DNA of 64,000 nucleotides from Amoebidium appalachense (taxonomy: Eukaryota > Ichthyosporea), in the NCBI GenBank assembly GCA_963693365.1, contig CAVNZM010000013.1, positions 1,178,001 through 1,242,000 of the forward strand, given 5' to 3'. Below the pieces are notes generated by a model, which did not search any database, was not told where the DNA came from, and worked only from the letters and a program-made list of their open reading frames with translations. A program made the position numbers and the translations under genes. Each line of letters opens with the position of its first letter. Position 1 is the stretch's first letter. Shown here in pieces: positions 16,570 through 47,765 of this stretch.

Positions 16570-17500
16570 ACCCCACACACACACACTGAAAGACACAAAG
16601 TAGGGAGACCACACATTATAAGCTGCATATTACAGTATAGTTATGATTAGAACTTTCATAGAACTTACGATACATCTCGAGGCAAAAAAAGCTCATCATC
16701 CAAAGGAAAAACCCCCTATGTACAACCACTCCACCCAGAAAAAGGGAGGGGGGGGGGGGGGGGGGGGGGGGGGGAGCATCTTTGTTAAACGAATATATTT
16801 GGTTGGCTTAAACGTAGTAGCCATTCTTAGATATTCTAGAAGAACATGCACGCTAAAAGTCTAACCAGGCTGGAAACTCTGTCTACACCACAGCCGCTGG
16901 GTCTGACATGCATGTTAGGCTGCAAGCAGTACTATGCGAGGTTTAGCAAACTTTGCGTTGATGAAATCATTAATTGCCTTACGCGACGCAGGATATGGCC
17001 CACAAACGGCCTGAAATCTATCATCGAGTAGAGTAACACAAAAAAACAGGTTGCCGTGCACATGCGGGCGGACGATCGAGAAAAGGAAAAATTCCCGTTA
17101 TGAGCAGGTGGCGCCATTTTGGTTGCCTCATACCCAGCAGGTCATACCACGCCTGAGCCAGAGATGTCTGCATGCCGCTGGATGTGACGCTGTTCACGTG
17201 ATTAAACCATGTGCCCAAAGCCAGACGGGTCCCAAGGTGTTGGTATGCGGTGCACCATGGTGCCCTGTGGTCCAGGGAAGTGCAGATGCCACATGCAGCG
17301 GGCTTCCGCCTTGTAGCCACGACATGGGACCCATAGCTGTCGTTGTTGCACCGCGAGCTCCCAGGCCTGTGTGGAAGAAGTTTAAGAGCAGCAGGTTTGC
17401 TGGAGGCTGTGTGTGCATGCTTGCCACTGAAGGGGAGATTGCAAGAGGATAGCATTATATGCTTATTATACAAAGCACATGTGATGTGTGCGCGCACTTA
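16331..17500. other. Mostly unique non-coding DNA
   Basis: Poly(C) at about 16,530-16,569 and poly(G) at about 16,746-16,774. The region 16,800-17,450 is unique sequence with moderate open frames on both strands, but none has a recognisable domain or splice consistency. Confidence 0.5.
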
Positions 17501-18085
<585 letters not shown>

Positions 18086-18539
18086 AAACACAAACGGACA
18101 CACTCTCACTCACACACAAACAAAAAGCACAAACGGGTACAGGCCGACCCCAAACAGATGCACTTAGTACTAGACCAGACCAACAGAACGAAGATAATGG
18201 AGCAGCGGTAGTGCTTCAAACACCTCTCTACACGTACTTCCCCCCCCCCCCCCCCCTCCCCTCCCTTCCATCCCCCACTTTGCTGTCTGAAAGCATTGTT
18301 ACCTCCGTAGGATCCTTCTTTGCAACACCCCCACCGGCCCCAGGGTCATCTCAACCGCTTACCACCTGCCCGAAACCCACCCACACCACACTACAAAAAA
18401 ACTCACACGAAACAGACAAATAATGGGCCGTGGGGAGGGGAGGGGGGGGTGGGGGGTGGGGGGGGGAGTGAAACTGGCTCCACGCAAGAGGGGAAGTAAG
18501 CGGAGGGGGGGCCGGGGAGAGAGAGGAGGAGGAAGATAC

Positions 18540-19080
18540 CTCAGTAAGGCGGCTGTCAGAGTGTTACACGAGGCGAGTATGCGTAGAGTGGCTTGGACAT
18601 ATGTAGGCACACTTGCGTAAAAACCATCGACAAGTTGGCCACTCTGACGGAGCTTCGCGCTCAAGGCGATGGTGGACTCAGTGCCCAACCGGCACATGCC
18701 CGTGTGCTCCAGAGCGCACTTTGTAATTTCCCATTTCCCAGTGCTCTCGCCATTGACCGACGTAGGTTTCGCGATAACTGACCACTTACAACGGTGATCC
18801 TTCTGTACTGATTTTGATCCATATATGCAACCAAACTGAACCATTTCGCGCCCCTCCTTGGTTTCTGTGTGTGGTTTTACGGCAAAAACCATGCTCGGAT
18901 TGGTGGGATGTAGAGCACGAGTTTTCACATGTCGCTCAAAACTGGGTAGGTCGTTGAACTCCTGATTGAGGTACAAAACACTCTGGTCTATTGGGACAGC
19001 GTATGTCTGCGGTGCACGTGTAAGAGGTTCTTCGCCAACCTCAGACTCAGAGTCCCACACGGTTTGAAGCACGTCTTCCC
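18540..19080 (-). CDS. FAR1/MULE transposase-like exon (fragment)
   Basis: A single open block of about 180 codons bounded by a plausible acceptor (ACACATAG at 19,081) and donor (CTGAG|GTATC at 18,539). A non-conserved acidic N terminus leads to a domain with FGCIYGS, then HRCKW, then WEITKCALEHTG. This Cys-Cys-His spacing and the W-x-I/V pattern resemble the FAR1/WRKY-GCM1 DNA-binding domain at the N terminus of Mutator-like (MULE) transposases. A helical linker follows, ending TAALLR. The DDE catalytic domain is not found in the window, and terminal inverted repeats were not recognised. It may be a broken MULE or one exon of a domesticated derivative. Confidence 0.5.
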
Positions 19081-19089
19081 CTATGTGTA

Positions 19090-21988
19090 AGGACCCGAGT
19101 TAGCACATTTGCACAACTATAAAAAAAAACCGTGCACAACCTGCTGCCTTTTTAGACTGACCGAAAGTCGCGTTGGGTGCCATATTGTTGCCACTAGTTG
19201 GGACGAAACGGTACAATGGTTTCACGAACACCACAAACTCTGCGCGCCACTGCCATGTTGTGAGAACGACCGTCTGCTGAGTGGCTTATGTTGGCGCCTG
19301 AAATAAGGTGTACCAATCATTTGCAAGAGTTTGGACTATGTTCATTGGTTGTAGCTCAGGTGTAAGTGTAGGCGGCAGGCTAGGTAAGAACCGGTTCGGT
19401 TCAGAAGTGAAACTGTTCAGATGACCCGATGATTCTGGGTCGAATCAAAGAAATTCTCAAAGGTTCGGGTCAAAACTCAAAATGATCATCCGGCCTTACG
19501 TTGCAAAAAACTACGTAAGCTATCACCTTGCGTTGATTCGTAATAAGTCATGCATAATGAAAAACGCTGTTTAATGCTTGTGATTGGCTGAGGTGAAGAC
19601 GTAAGGGCAATGATTGGCCATGAAGAGAGCACTTTTAAAGATTGAGAAGATTGAGATAAAATGGCTTTAAAATGTATATCACGTTTGTAGATCGCCGTGA
19701 CGCATAGCTTAGTATATAGAAAAGAGACACCCCTTTGTTTTAAACCCTGTTATAACCTCACAATTCTACTGGATGGTGCCATACGCCTAGGTGTTCCACT
19801 CGATCACTAGTGGGCCAGGGCCGCCAGAGCGTAACTACATATAGGCCCTGAAACGATTCAGACAAAATGTTTTCTGCGAAAAACTCGGCACTAAGGCCGC
19901 GGAAGAACCGCTATCTTGGGACGTGTGGTAATAGCCCGGTGCGAAGTCATGGGGGACTTCAAGTGAATCGTCATAAATATGATGGGTATTCCTTACCGAG
20001 GCTGGGAAAAAAGACAGCGTCAACAAATTTTAGACCAATACAAATAGCTGCTGCAGATGCCATAGTCTAACTAACCTACATATGTGAGGTAATTCTGACG
20101 CACTGCAGTGACTGCACTCTTGCCTCGCATGAGTCATATGACGGTCACGCCGGACGGGGACCGTACATGTGCACAGACATGTGCACGAATGTATCCGTAG
20201 CACGTACGCCGCTGAGTTACTGTACGCACTTCGATAAATTTATGAACATTAACAGCATCCATTTCTCCCTGTAAATTAAAAGTTGTTTGATATAGCAGAA
20301 AATGGCATATCAGCGTGGAAGTAAAGCATTTGTGTTTGCTTCGGTGACTGAGAGCTCTTTGCGTGGGCACCGGGCCAAACTTTTATTGTCGTGCATTTGG
20401 ATCTTATGCGGGGACGTTTCTTGTTGGCCTTGCTGTTGATTGGTTGAATGCTCCACGTTTCCCGAAAATATGTAAGATAGATCCAGAATAAAATGAAAGA
20501 GGAAAAAAGAAATTTTCAAAATTTCAACAAAAAGATATCCACACCATGTGTTCAGCGCACCAAAATAATTGGGCCAGGACAAATACATGTACAGCGAACA
20601 CTGTATGCAAAGACATCAAACTCTAGTTATTATATAGAAGGTAGTCATCTAGGGAGCATTCGCGCTATGAAGAAAAGGGGGGAAAAAAATAAGCTTTATG
20701 CGCGAGTCAAATTCCCAGGATTCGCCGAGTCATATCAAAGGCCCCAAGCGGTTGCAAGCTCCGTATTGCTTGAGGTTTTGATGGAAGCTACCCGGCCGCT
20801 GGCTACCGTATATAATGGACATTTTAATTTTGTATTGCTTTGTTTAACGTTAAAAGAAGATCTGTTTATAACAAATGTAGCAGTTTTTATTGAAATGCCG
20901 AGTGAATTTCATCGAAGTTCGATTTGAAAGATTGTGCAATACGCTCGTTAGGCTTCCAGCGATCATGCGGTGGCAACGGCATATTTTTCCCCTCCTCACT
21001 CTGTTCCGAACGGTAAAAAGTTTTTGATGTCCTCCTTTCGTGTGCAAGAAACTAAACGCTACGTCGAAGCTACGGTGAGTACTGGGCTGTCTCATTATGG
21101 CCGAGCTCCACAGTGCTGAGATGTGAACAATGCCATATGAAAAGTAGAGAATTATCACTAGTAGTCTACTATTAGAACTAGAATTTTCCAAAACCCTAAA
21201 CCCTACCTTCAGTTGATAGCTTTACTCGTCGCGTAAAAAGGTGGGCTGCCTGCGTAAGTCAACACGGTCACACGGTGCCTATGATCATTTCAAGTCACTG
21301 CGTGAAGGAAAACTTATTCTCTCTAGATTCTCTCACGCTGGTACAGATCGAATGATTGCTTCTCTGTTTGGGAGTATGCTCTTTACTGTTGGTTTCTGAA
21401 AGTAGTCAGAGACAGTTTGGAGCATTGCAATTGTCCTCCCACTCAGTTGGTTTTTCAGTTTGTGAAAAAGTGATAGTATCATGTATGAGGTTCAACCCAA
21501 TCCCGATCTTTTTTTGGAAGCAACTGGCACTGTCGACCTTGAGCATCACACAGCTTGTGTGACACTAAGCAGTATCGTCCCACAGAGCACGTCAACATAG
21601 CGACAGCGGCGTCTTCAGAACGGGAACCCAACAGCGTCGGCAATCCTAGAATGCCTCCGGGAACGTCACACTGAGGTGGGATTCAAGAAACATGTGGGCC
21701 TTCCCCTGCCAAACTCCATCGGGTGCTTGCTGTGAGGAGTTCTGCATCCGCAGATTGTCTTGAACCTGTCCGGTGTTTGGCCATGGATACGGTGAGGTAC
21801 GTGCACACCCACCATTCCAGTGATCAGGTGTTAGCAGTAGATGTGTGCTCCAACACGACACCTTACGTAAGCAGTTTAATTGAAGTTACCAACAAGCTTT
21901 GTTTTGCATGTATTTTTTACCAAGGCTAGCAGCTACGATGTTGGCATGGTGTACATGCACGTTACTACGGTATGAGCTTTTTCTTTAC
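19090..21988. other. Unique non-coding DNA
   Basis: No recognisable gene. An open frame at 20,493-20,927 (144 codons) has no known domain and no family features. There are no long microsatellites, in contrast with the rest of the window. Confidence 0.5.
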
Positions 21989-22119
21989 CACATTTGGTGC
22001 GGTTGCTTGTGGGCAGCCAACACGAATGGCTAATTCCCGCTAGCCGTTAACAGCGGCCGGAGGGCAGGAATTAGGCATAGTATTGGTTGCCTGCCTGCCA
22101 AACGCACCAAACATGGTTT
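21989..22119. mobile_element. Foldback MITE, copy 1
   Basis: About 131 bp, non-coding. The left end TTTGGTGCGGTTGC is the imperfect inverse of the right end GCCAAACGCACCAAA, giving terminal inverted repeats of about 28 bp. Internal sequence is also partly palindromic (CTAATTCCCGCTAGC against GGCAGGAATTAGGC). A second copy of the same length lies 1.2 kb away. The structure fits a miniature inverted-repeat transposable element; a structured RNA gene is the alternative. Confidence 0.75.
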
Positions 22120-22414
22120 CGGGTCAAAACTACATACATGGACTAGGGCTCGGTCTGCTCTTTAGATTGCTAGGTTGACGTGCTCCCATGAATGTCGCGC
22201 CATCACACGTCATAATGTGCATCTCCTTGACGATTGGCAGCTGCGGGCACTGGTGAGACGAAACCGGGTATTGTGCATTGAGACTTAGCGAATACTTACA
22301 GGTGAGTTGTTCACTGGCATGGATGCAGATGTGTGTTAAGTCCGTCAGTTTCTGCGTTGAAGTGTGTGTGCATCGAGTACCTCAATCTTGAAAAGAAGCC
22401 TTTGCTGTACTCCA

Positions 22415-22455
<41 letters not shown>

Positions 22456-23192
22456 AAAAAAAAAAAAGCAAACTTTGTTGTGTGCTTTGCAATCTGTATT
22501 GTGTACGTAATGAATGTGTACTTCATACTGTGTAACACATCCCCCCCTCGGGATCCCCCCCCCCCCCCCCCCCCCCCCCCAAAGATATATGCCGAAGACA
22601 TTTTCATGCTGTTTTTGCGACAGCAGGGGCACATTTGCTAGAATTCGTGGATTTGTATTCCCCTTGCCTTCCCCCCTCGGGCCCCTCCAAAATCCTCCTC
22701 GGCCCCATGCTTCGGGCCTCATGCGGTGGATTCATTCTGCTGAAATTTTAGTTTTTTTTCAAACAAGTTAAAGTGACTTTCACTTCAACTTTTCCAGGAT
22801 GCAGATTGAAATCCAGCCTCTCAGTGTCGGCAGCCTACGGCCGTGCAGCTGCTTCCTTCAGTCTTCAAATTGAATGCCCCTGCAAAACGCGTCCCCAAGA
22901 CTCAGCTGAAAGATTAATCCTTGGTCACCGTGGGCCATGACTTCCCATCAAGTTCCAGTTACTCTGCCACACCGTGCTTAGTACCCTACCAGCCCCCCAG
23001 TAGTTATTACCCCCCCCCCCCCCCCCCTTCCTCCTCCTCCTCCTTCCTCTTTTTCCCTCCCTGTTTCCCCCGGCTGTTTTTACGGGTGCACCATATACTG
23101 TGTATAAAAGGCTTTTCAATGCTTCTACGGTACCAGTTTGTAACTGGTAACATCCCCCTTCATGCTCCCGCTTCATGTGGTGGTGTGGTGAC
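22120..23192. other. Non-coding spacer between MITE copies
   Basis: Contains poly(C)-poly(A) at about 22,417-22,466, a member of the poly(C)-flanked dispersed repeat at about 22,476-22,546 and poly(C) at about 22,557-22,580 and 23,010-23,030. No gene seen. Confidence 0.6.
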
Positions 23193-23323
23193 TACATTTG
23201 GTGCGGTTGCTTGTGGGCAGCCAATACGAATGGCTAATTCCCGCTAGCCGTTGACAGCGGCCGGAGGGCAGGAATTAGGCATAGTATTGGTTGCCTACCT
23301 GCCAAACGCACCAAACATGGTTT
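23193..23323. mobile_element. Foldback MITE, copy 2
   Basis: Same length and termini as copy 1, in the same orientation, with only about three substitutions across the element. Sequence outside the termini differs. Both copies continue as ACATGGTTT on the right, so the element may reach a few bases beyond the core inverted repeat. Confidence 0.75.
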
Positions 23324-23696
23324 ATGATCAAAAACCTCCCTGCTTCCCTTACCTGATTCACTTTGCAATTGTATGTGTTCATTTGGGCTTCGATATCAGT
23401 TTTGTTTCTGCATTGCATTGATTTGCACTGAACGTTTGCACTTCTCTGACTTACTTGCCCTCACTTGCGCCCCCCCCCCCCCCCCCCCCCCCCCCTTCTT
23501 TCCTCCCTCCCTCCCTCCCTCCCTCCCTCCCTCCCTTCCTTCCTTCCTTCCTTCCTTCCTTCCTTCCGGGGACGGTGGGGTTTATTTGAGTACCCCCTGC
23601 CTGAACAGGTATTAGTCGCTTGCCACTATGATTTGTTTGGCTTTGTTTTTACATCTGTTTTAAATGGATTGATGTAAACTTTTCTTTTTGTGTATG

Positions 23697-23744
<48 letters not shown>

Positions 23745-24927
23745 TTCCACACACACACTCACACACTCACACTTTTCGCCTCCATGCACACGTACCACAT
23801 CCACAAAGCTCTTCTGCTGGCAGGGGTCCGAATCTCGCAGCTCACTGCAGGAGTGAATGAATATTGATTGTTTTTGAGCCACCGATATCGATAGTATGAT
23901 ATGCATGCCGTGCACGCGAGTGATTGTTCCTGGCTCGAAGTAGGACGTAGTTCTTATCCTTAGCTAAGTTGCATCTTGAAGTTCATTCTGTGGATGATTT
24001 TGGTTTGAGCTCCGAGCGGCAGCATATGCAACACAGAGGCACGGTGTGCCACATGACATTGTGATAAAGATAATGTCCATCTTGCCACAGCAGTGCGCTC
24101 ACGGCACTGACTTCTCATGATCACTGAGCAACAACTCTCTCGACATGGAAGTTTTGCAGTAGATGTGCTGTATTACAGGTGTAAACATATGCATGCCTGG
24201 TGTTGGATTTGATTAAAGTGGATTTTTTTGTGTGCATGTGCGCAGTGTGTGACTTCTACGTGAATTGCCGAGCGCTAACCTCGTGCCACGCGGCCATCAC
24301 GTTGATCATGACGATGTTAATTTGATGAGAAACATATTATCTACTTTTTCATAGTTCCCGAAACATTAGTTCAGAAAATACATACCGAGTCTTTGTATGT
24401 ACATGTGCCGTGTCGACAGCAACCACAATCCGGCCGTCCAGCAAATTTGAATTTACCAGCCGCTGCCGCTTGTGAAGAAATAGAAAAAGTACTAGTGTTT
24501 CTTGTTATCCAATTTCGCGATCGTTTTGTTTATTTATATTATATTTATCTATTTAATGATATTATTATGACTTTCTGGTGTGTGTGTTGTGTGTGTGTGT
24601 ACAGTGTGTGTGTGTGTGCGTGTGGAGGGCCCGGCCGGGCTGCAGCGTCTATAGCGCAGGCCAGGTAACCGGTACCGGTGCAGGGGACACCTGCAGGGAT
24701 GTGTCGGGTCGGTTGACCCAAGAACCGTCCCGAACCGACCCGGCGGCCCGACCCCTAACCGACGAGTAACCGTGGCATTTTTGCTTAAACCCGGCTGTCA
24801 GGATGACCCGACGGGTTCGACCGTATCCGGCCCGGCCCAGAGTCTCGACCCGGGAAGAAGATCGGGTCGGCCCTGCAGGGTCATGTATTTACTTTTATTT
24901 AGGCCTCAGGTCCATGGGCGGCCCAGT

Positions 24928-24930
<3 letters not shown>
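23324..24930. other. Non-coding DNA with poly(C) and (CCTT)n
   Basis: Poly(C) then (CCCT)n and (CCTT)n at about 23,470-23,568 and a 46-base poly(C) at about 23,698-23,744. The region 24,660-24,880 is GC-rich with repeated GACCCG/CGGGTC words. No gene supported. Confidence 0.55.
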
Positions 24931-25020
<90 letters not shown>

Positions 25021-25047
25021 TGTGTGTGTGTGTGTGCGTTTGTGTGC

Positions 25048-25128
<81 letters not shown>

Positions 25129-25133
25129 TGTGT
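24931..25133. repeat. Compound (AG)n-(TG)n microsatellite
   Basis: About 88 bp of (AG)n passes directly into about 110 bp of (TG)n with few interruptions. Confidence 0.95.
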
Positions 25134-25462
25134 GAGCCACTGTGTCGACGTCCGGTGTGTCACAGTGTACGTATGTCACGGTTTGTGAGTCACACGGTGT
25201 GTGTGTGTGTGTGTGCACATTGTGTGTGTTTGTACGTTTTTGTGTGTCGATGCCTCGTGGTGCAAAAATAAAGAAGCGCGGAAAAGGCAAAGTTAGCACG
25301 ATCGATTTGTCTCTCGCCCGATATATACCGGCGGTTGTATAACTTACTCTATGATGCACCGTTTATTCCCGAGGTTTCGATAGAGCTTCGCTGATGTTGT
25401 GGCGACCAGGCCCAGCGCGGCGCGAATGCTCGCGTTTCCACAGCAAAAACAGGGCCTATAAC

Positions 25463-25613
<151 letters not shown>

Positions 25614-25939
25614 AGTCTGCATGCAATCATCATTATACACATGAATAGCAGCAACACGGCGTGAAAGAGCTACTGATGGACAGGTTAGTACTGCAATGCA
25701 ATAGTAGTGCACGTGACAGATCTGTTGACTGAGATGATCGTATGCATGAAACGCGCGATTTGACCCGGCGCCAACAGAGGAAAGAACCAACACCCAACCG
25801 TCCGCGGCAGGGGCAAACCCAACCCAACCCAGGCCCGTCTCCCAGAGCCACGAACCCGCCCGTGAACCATCCGTCCCTGAGGCGACACATCCCTGGACAC
25901 CTGCAGTGAGGGGAGCAACCGGCATAGCGTCATCCAACC

Positions 25940-26060
25940 GGCAACGGTTACCGTTATTTGATTGGAGAGCTTCGTTACAACGTCCCTTGTAATTGGCTAG
26001 ATCTATTCTATTAGTGGTAAAAAGCTGGTAGGCCGTGATTGGCTAGAAAGGAGATGTGAC
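25940..26060. promoter_or_regulatory. ATTGG (inverse CCAAT) cluster upstream of the kinase gene
   Basis: Three copies of (A/G)ATTGG(A/C) within 85 bp (about 25,958, 25,991 and 26,037), about 1.5 kb before the kinase ATG. Spaced CCAAT boxes are typical NF-Y sites. No TATA box or transcription start can be assigned, so this is only a candidate. Confidence 0.25.
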
Positions 26061-26165
26061 TTCTGTGGCCAGGTACCAGGAGTCAGCGGCTTTTACTGTT
26101 ACTCGGCGCTTCACTTTGAGTAAGGCTCTGCTACCAAAACAGAAATAAAAGATTTTGAAATTTGT

Positions 26166-26170
<5 letters not shown>

Positions 26171-26258
<88 letters not shown>
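26171..26258. repeat. (CA)n microsatellite
   Basis: About 88 bp of CA repeats. Confidence 0.95.
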
Positions 26259-26263
<5 letters not shown>

Positions 26264-27411
26264 GATAAATCTGCCGTGCTTATGCAATGGGCGGCTTTTT
26301 GGACTCCCGAGGTTTCTTTGTTGGAGTTTTCATTGATTAAAAATCATGCACATTTGTCACCGTTGTGGCTCTGGCTGAGTAGATAACGAATTATGTCACG
26401 CTATCGGGCACCGTATTTGGAAGGCGGTTCTTGGCACCAGTTTCTGTGCGCGGCGGCAACCGATGTTGGCAACTTTTCAAGTTTGGTCAAGTTTTTTGTG
26501 CACTTGCCAATTTTTCTTATATTAGCTTCAAAGATCTCATGTACGAGATTGATGCCACGTTGTTCAAATTGAGCTTTGTGTTTTATCTGAACAGTGCTAT
26601 AGCTTTTTTATTTTTTGTGAAGAGGTCTGGGAAATACAAGATCCCTATATTGTTCATCTTGCCCTAGTTCGAACTGATGTTTTTTTTTTTGAGGACACAA
26701 AACCCAAGTTCAGTGGTAAAGAAGCAGGGTGTTTATGCTTGTTCCTGCCTGTTACCATCACTTATCGCCAGAAAGGTATACAAAAGATTACAAGATAACA
26801 AACGAGGTTTGTTTTTTCTCTGCTCGATCGGACTCCTGAGAACGTAGATGCAACATTGAATTGAATTCGTTCGTTTTATAACTTTGTAGTTTTGGGTAGT
26901 AAATTAAGAAGGGTACTTTCCGAGAAGTCTGTTGGGTAAACTCCACGAGCCTTTAACTTGTGGATTATATAGAGAGTAGTAAGAAGAACAGGTGTTGGGC
27001 TGCTGCTGCAGCCCCCGGTTCCTGAGGTAAGGCTCCACAAGTTGATGTGTTGGCTCATATACGCTCTGTGACGTTTTGTAGCTAAAAGAATTCAGGTGCT
27101 TGAGCCACACATGCATTGATTTGTGTAATGCATATCATGCAGTTGTCTTATGGTCTCTGTTTTTGGTTTCTGTTTTTGCTTGTGCCTTTTGCATCCCATG
27201 TGGTAGCGCACTCATCACACAGCTTAGTCTCAACCAGCAAAGGAGAGCGGATACGCTGAAGTTCTGCTCCCCGCAAAACTTGGCAGACTTTGGTTGCCAT
27301 AAAACTCGATCAGTTTCACGCATGTTTGACATGTCGTGCACATGCATTTTCCGTTTACTTTTTGTTGGAGTGGTGGTGGTGGTGGTGGTTGTTGTTGTTG
27401 TGGTGGTGGGT

Positions 27412-27454
<43 letters not shown>

Positions 27455-27561
27455 GGGGGAGTATAGGGGCGGAGGGTGGGTTTGGGGGGGTGGGAGGGGG
27501 AGAGGGGCAGGGCAGATCTGTTTCTCGAAGTTAACATCTCACTTGCGCATCCTTTTGACAG
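26259..27561. other. Upstream region and 5' UTR intron of the kinase gene
   Basis: No further coding exon recognised. A (GTG)n-poly(G) block lies at about 27,370-27,453. The splice acceptor TTTTGACAG at 27,553-27,561 precedes the start codon by one base, so the first coding exon is preceded by a 5' UTR intron whose upstream exon was not located. Confidence 0.5.
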
Positions 27562-27562
27562 A

Positions 27563-45373
<17,811 letters not shown>

Positions 45374-46205
45374 TGTGTGCCCGTGCAACTTGAAATCTGA
45401 CTGTGCGGGGTCACAGCGGTTGTTTTTTGTTTTGGGGTTCCGAGATGTGTGGTTTTAGTGCAAGTCACGGCGCGGAGATAATGTGGATGTTAGTGACACT
45501 GTCGTTTCATTTTGGTTCTACATGTGTTTTGTGTGGAGTGTTCTGCGCGTGCACAGGACCTAGTACAGTCGTCGTTTGGAGGTTGTTTCTTTAAGGTACC
45601 TGAGCGAGACGATTGTGGTTGTTAGTCTTTTAGTTTTTTAGGTTTGTGTATGAGGTGCTTGGGGTGATTAGGGTACACAGGTGTTGCCAAAGATGGTGTG
45701 TATGGAGAGGGGCCTTTTGGGGGGGGGGGGGGGGGGGGGGGGGGGAGGGAGAAAAAGGGGGGGAAGGGGGGGGGGGGGGGGGAGGGAGGAGGGGGGTAAA
45801 TACCTGGGGGATGGCACGGCAACGGTGCACGGTCACGGTACACATGGCTACTTTTGTGGTATTCAGTTTGTGTTTTGTGGTTTCTACCTTCAGATGTACG
45901 TATGTGTATGCGTGAATGCTTTGCTACTGTAACACTTCATATTTTGTTTCATAACAGCCACACACTAGTTTTATTACAACTATTGCTAATGTAATGCTGG
46001 CGTGGTGATCCTGTGTAGCTAATAGAATGCGAACCTTTGCACGACGAATTCGGCATGAATTTGAAAGCCTGTGTATACATATCTATGACAATAATGATTC
46101 TGTATGCATCCATGCATATATGCATATATACATGCCCATATTCATCGTATGCATGTGATATTTGCTTCGGTGCCCTGCCAGAAAATAAAGCCGTTGATAG
46201 TTCTC
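45374..46205 (+). other. SLK: Candidate 3' UTR of the kinase with AATAAA
   Basis: No coding sequence. A canonical AATAAA at 46,184-46,189 is the first seen downstream of the stop. A poly(G)-rich block lies at about 45,719-45,797. Confidence 0.5.
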
Positions 46206-47040
46206 GCTTCGAAGCTCACGGTGCGCACAGATCTGGCACAGAGACGAAATTAGGCATTTTTAAATTTGAAATGTGGGGGTGGGCAGTAGTAAGTATTGAG
46301 GTCCCCCCTGGTGGTGGCCATGGGTCCCCCCCCCCCCCCCCCTCCCCAGCTCCGGGGAGGGGGGGGGGGGGGGAGGGGGGAGAACCAACTTCTTTGGTGG
46401 TTGGACAGGTGGGGTGGTGCCCCCTTCCCCCCCCCCCCCCCCTCCCCCTCCCCCCTCGCGGGGAGTCCGACGGGAGCCGTCCGCAGTTCCGGCCGCGGCT
46501 GCGCACCTGGCCCTCTCAAGGTTTCTGCATGGGGGCTACGCCTCCCCCCCCCCCCCCCCCCCCCTCCCCCCCCCATTCCCCCTTCCCTCCACTCTCATCC
46601 ACCGCCATCACCAACATTAAGGTTGTGATGAGCGTTCTTTCTGCAGCGAAGCGCTTCGAATGTTGATTAGGGCAGACCTATCATGCACACATTTTATCGA
46701 CATTACAGTGTCCTACCATACAAGAGTAAAGTAGTCAATCTTATTGGCATTGCACGATTGATGATAATTGTGGGCTTTACATTGATGATGGTTGTGGGCT
46801 TTACGGTGAATAGTTACTGTTGTTTTTCCATTAGAGTAGTCGTGCTTTATGATTTAGTAGCTACTGTTGTTAGTTTTTTAGGTAGAGTAGATTTTCTAGG
46901 TAGAGTAGTTGTGTTTTATGATAATACACGATTGATGATGGTTGTAGGCTTTACCCACAGGAGTATGGTTACTGCATCAACCCCCCCCCCCCCCCCCCCC
47001 CCCCCAAGTGCATCCCCTTCCCACTTCAAAGTTGTATCAC
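46206..47040. other. Intergenic DNA
   Basis: GC-rich C/G homopolymer stretch at 46,326-46,575, then AT-richer DNA with a diverged direct repeat containing TTGATGATNNTTGTGGGCTTTA near 46,755-46,800 and 46,930. Poly(C) at about 46,981-47,005. No gene seen. Confidence 0.6.
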
Positions 47041-47056
47041 AAAAAAAGCACCCCGG

Positions 47057-47380
<324 letters not shown>

Positions 47381-47525
47381 CACGTGATAGCAAGACTCCA
47401 CTCGATCCAGACACCCTGCCCGCCCCCCACCCCGCCAGCACGTGCCCCACGTGTGTCTGCCGTGCCGTGTGTGCCTCGCCGGCCCGCAGGAACCACTCTC
47501 CGGGCGCAGTGTCTCTCAGTCACGT

Positions 47526-47559
<34 letters not shown>

Positions 47560-47765
47560 GATAGCAAGATTCCACTAGATCCAGACAATGTGAGGGGCAT
47601 GCCAGTCTCGCCGTGCCGTGCGTGCTGTGTGTGCCACGTGTGCCACGTGTGCCGTGCGTGCCTCCCGCCCCGCCGGAATCATGTCCCCAGGCGCAGTGTC
47701 TTTCCATGACACGTGCACACACACCACACACACACCACGTCATAGCAAGGTACAACAACATCCCA
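47381..47765. repeat. Tandem unit of about 175-185 bp, two full copies and a partial
   Basis: Units start with GTGATAGCAAGACTCCACT at about 47,384, a diverged form at about 47,558 and CGTCATAGCAAGGTAC at about 47,738. They share GATCCAGACA, CCGTGCCGTG and GGCGCAGTGTCT blocks and end in (CA)n. Non-coding. Confidence 0.85.

Noticed and set aside
17021-17497. 158-codon open frame on the minus strand with an overlapping plus-strand frame
   Set aside because: Both strands are open, neither has family features or phase-compatible splice partners.
20493-20927. 144-codon open frame on the plus strand
   Set aside because: No recognisable domain, no splice signals with neighbours and no supporting context; open length is plausible by chance.
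21190-21207. AACCCTAAACCCTA telomere-like sequence
   Set aside because: Only two units, no array and no subtelomeric context.
27100-27534. Hydrophobic open frame upstream of the kinase start
   Set aside because: Looks like a signal or membrane segment only by chance; it ends in poly(G)-coded glycine, and the kinase start is well defined by an acceptor 1 bp before the ATG.
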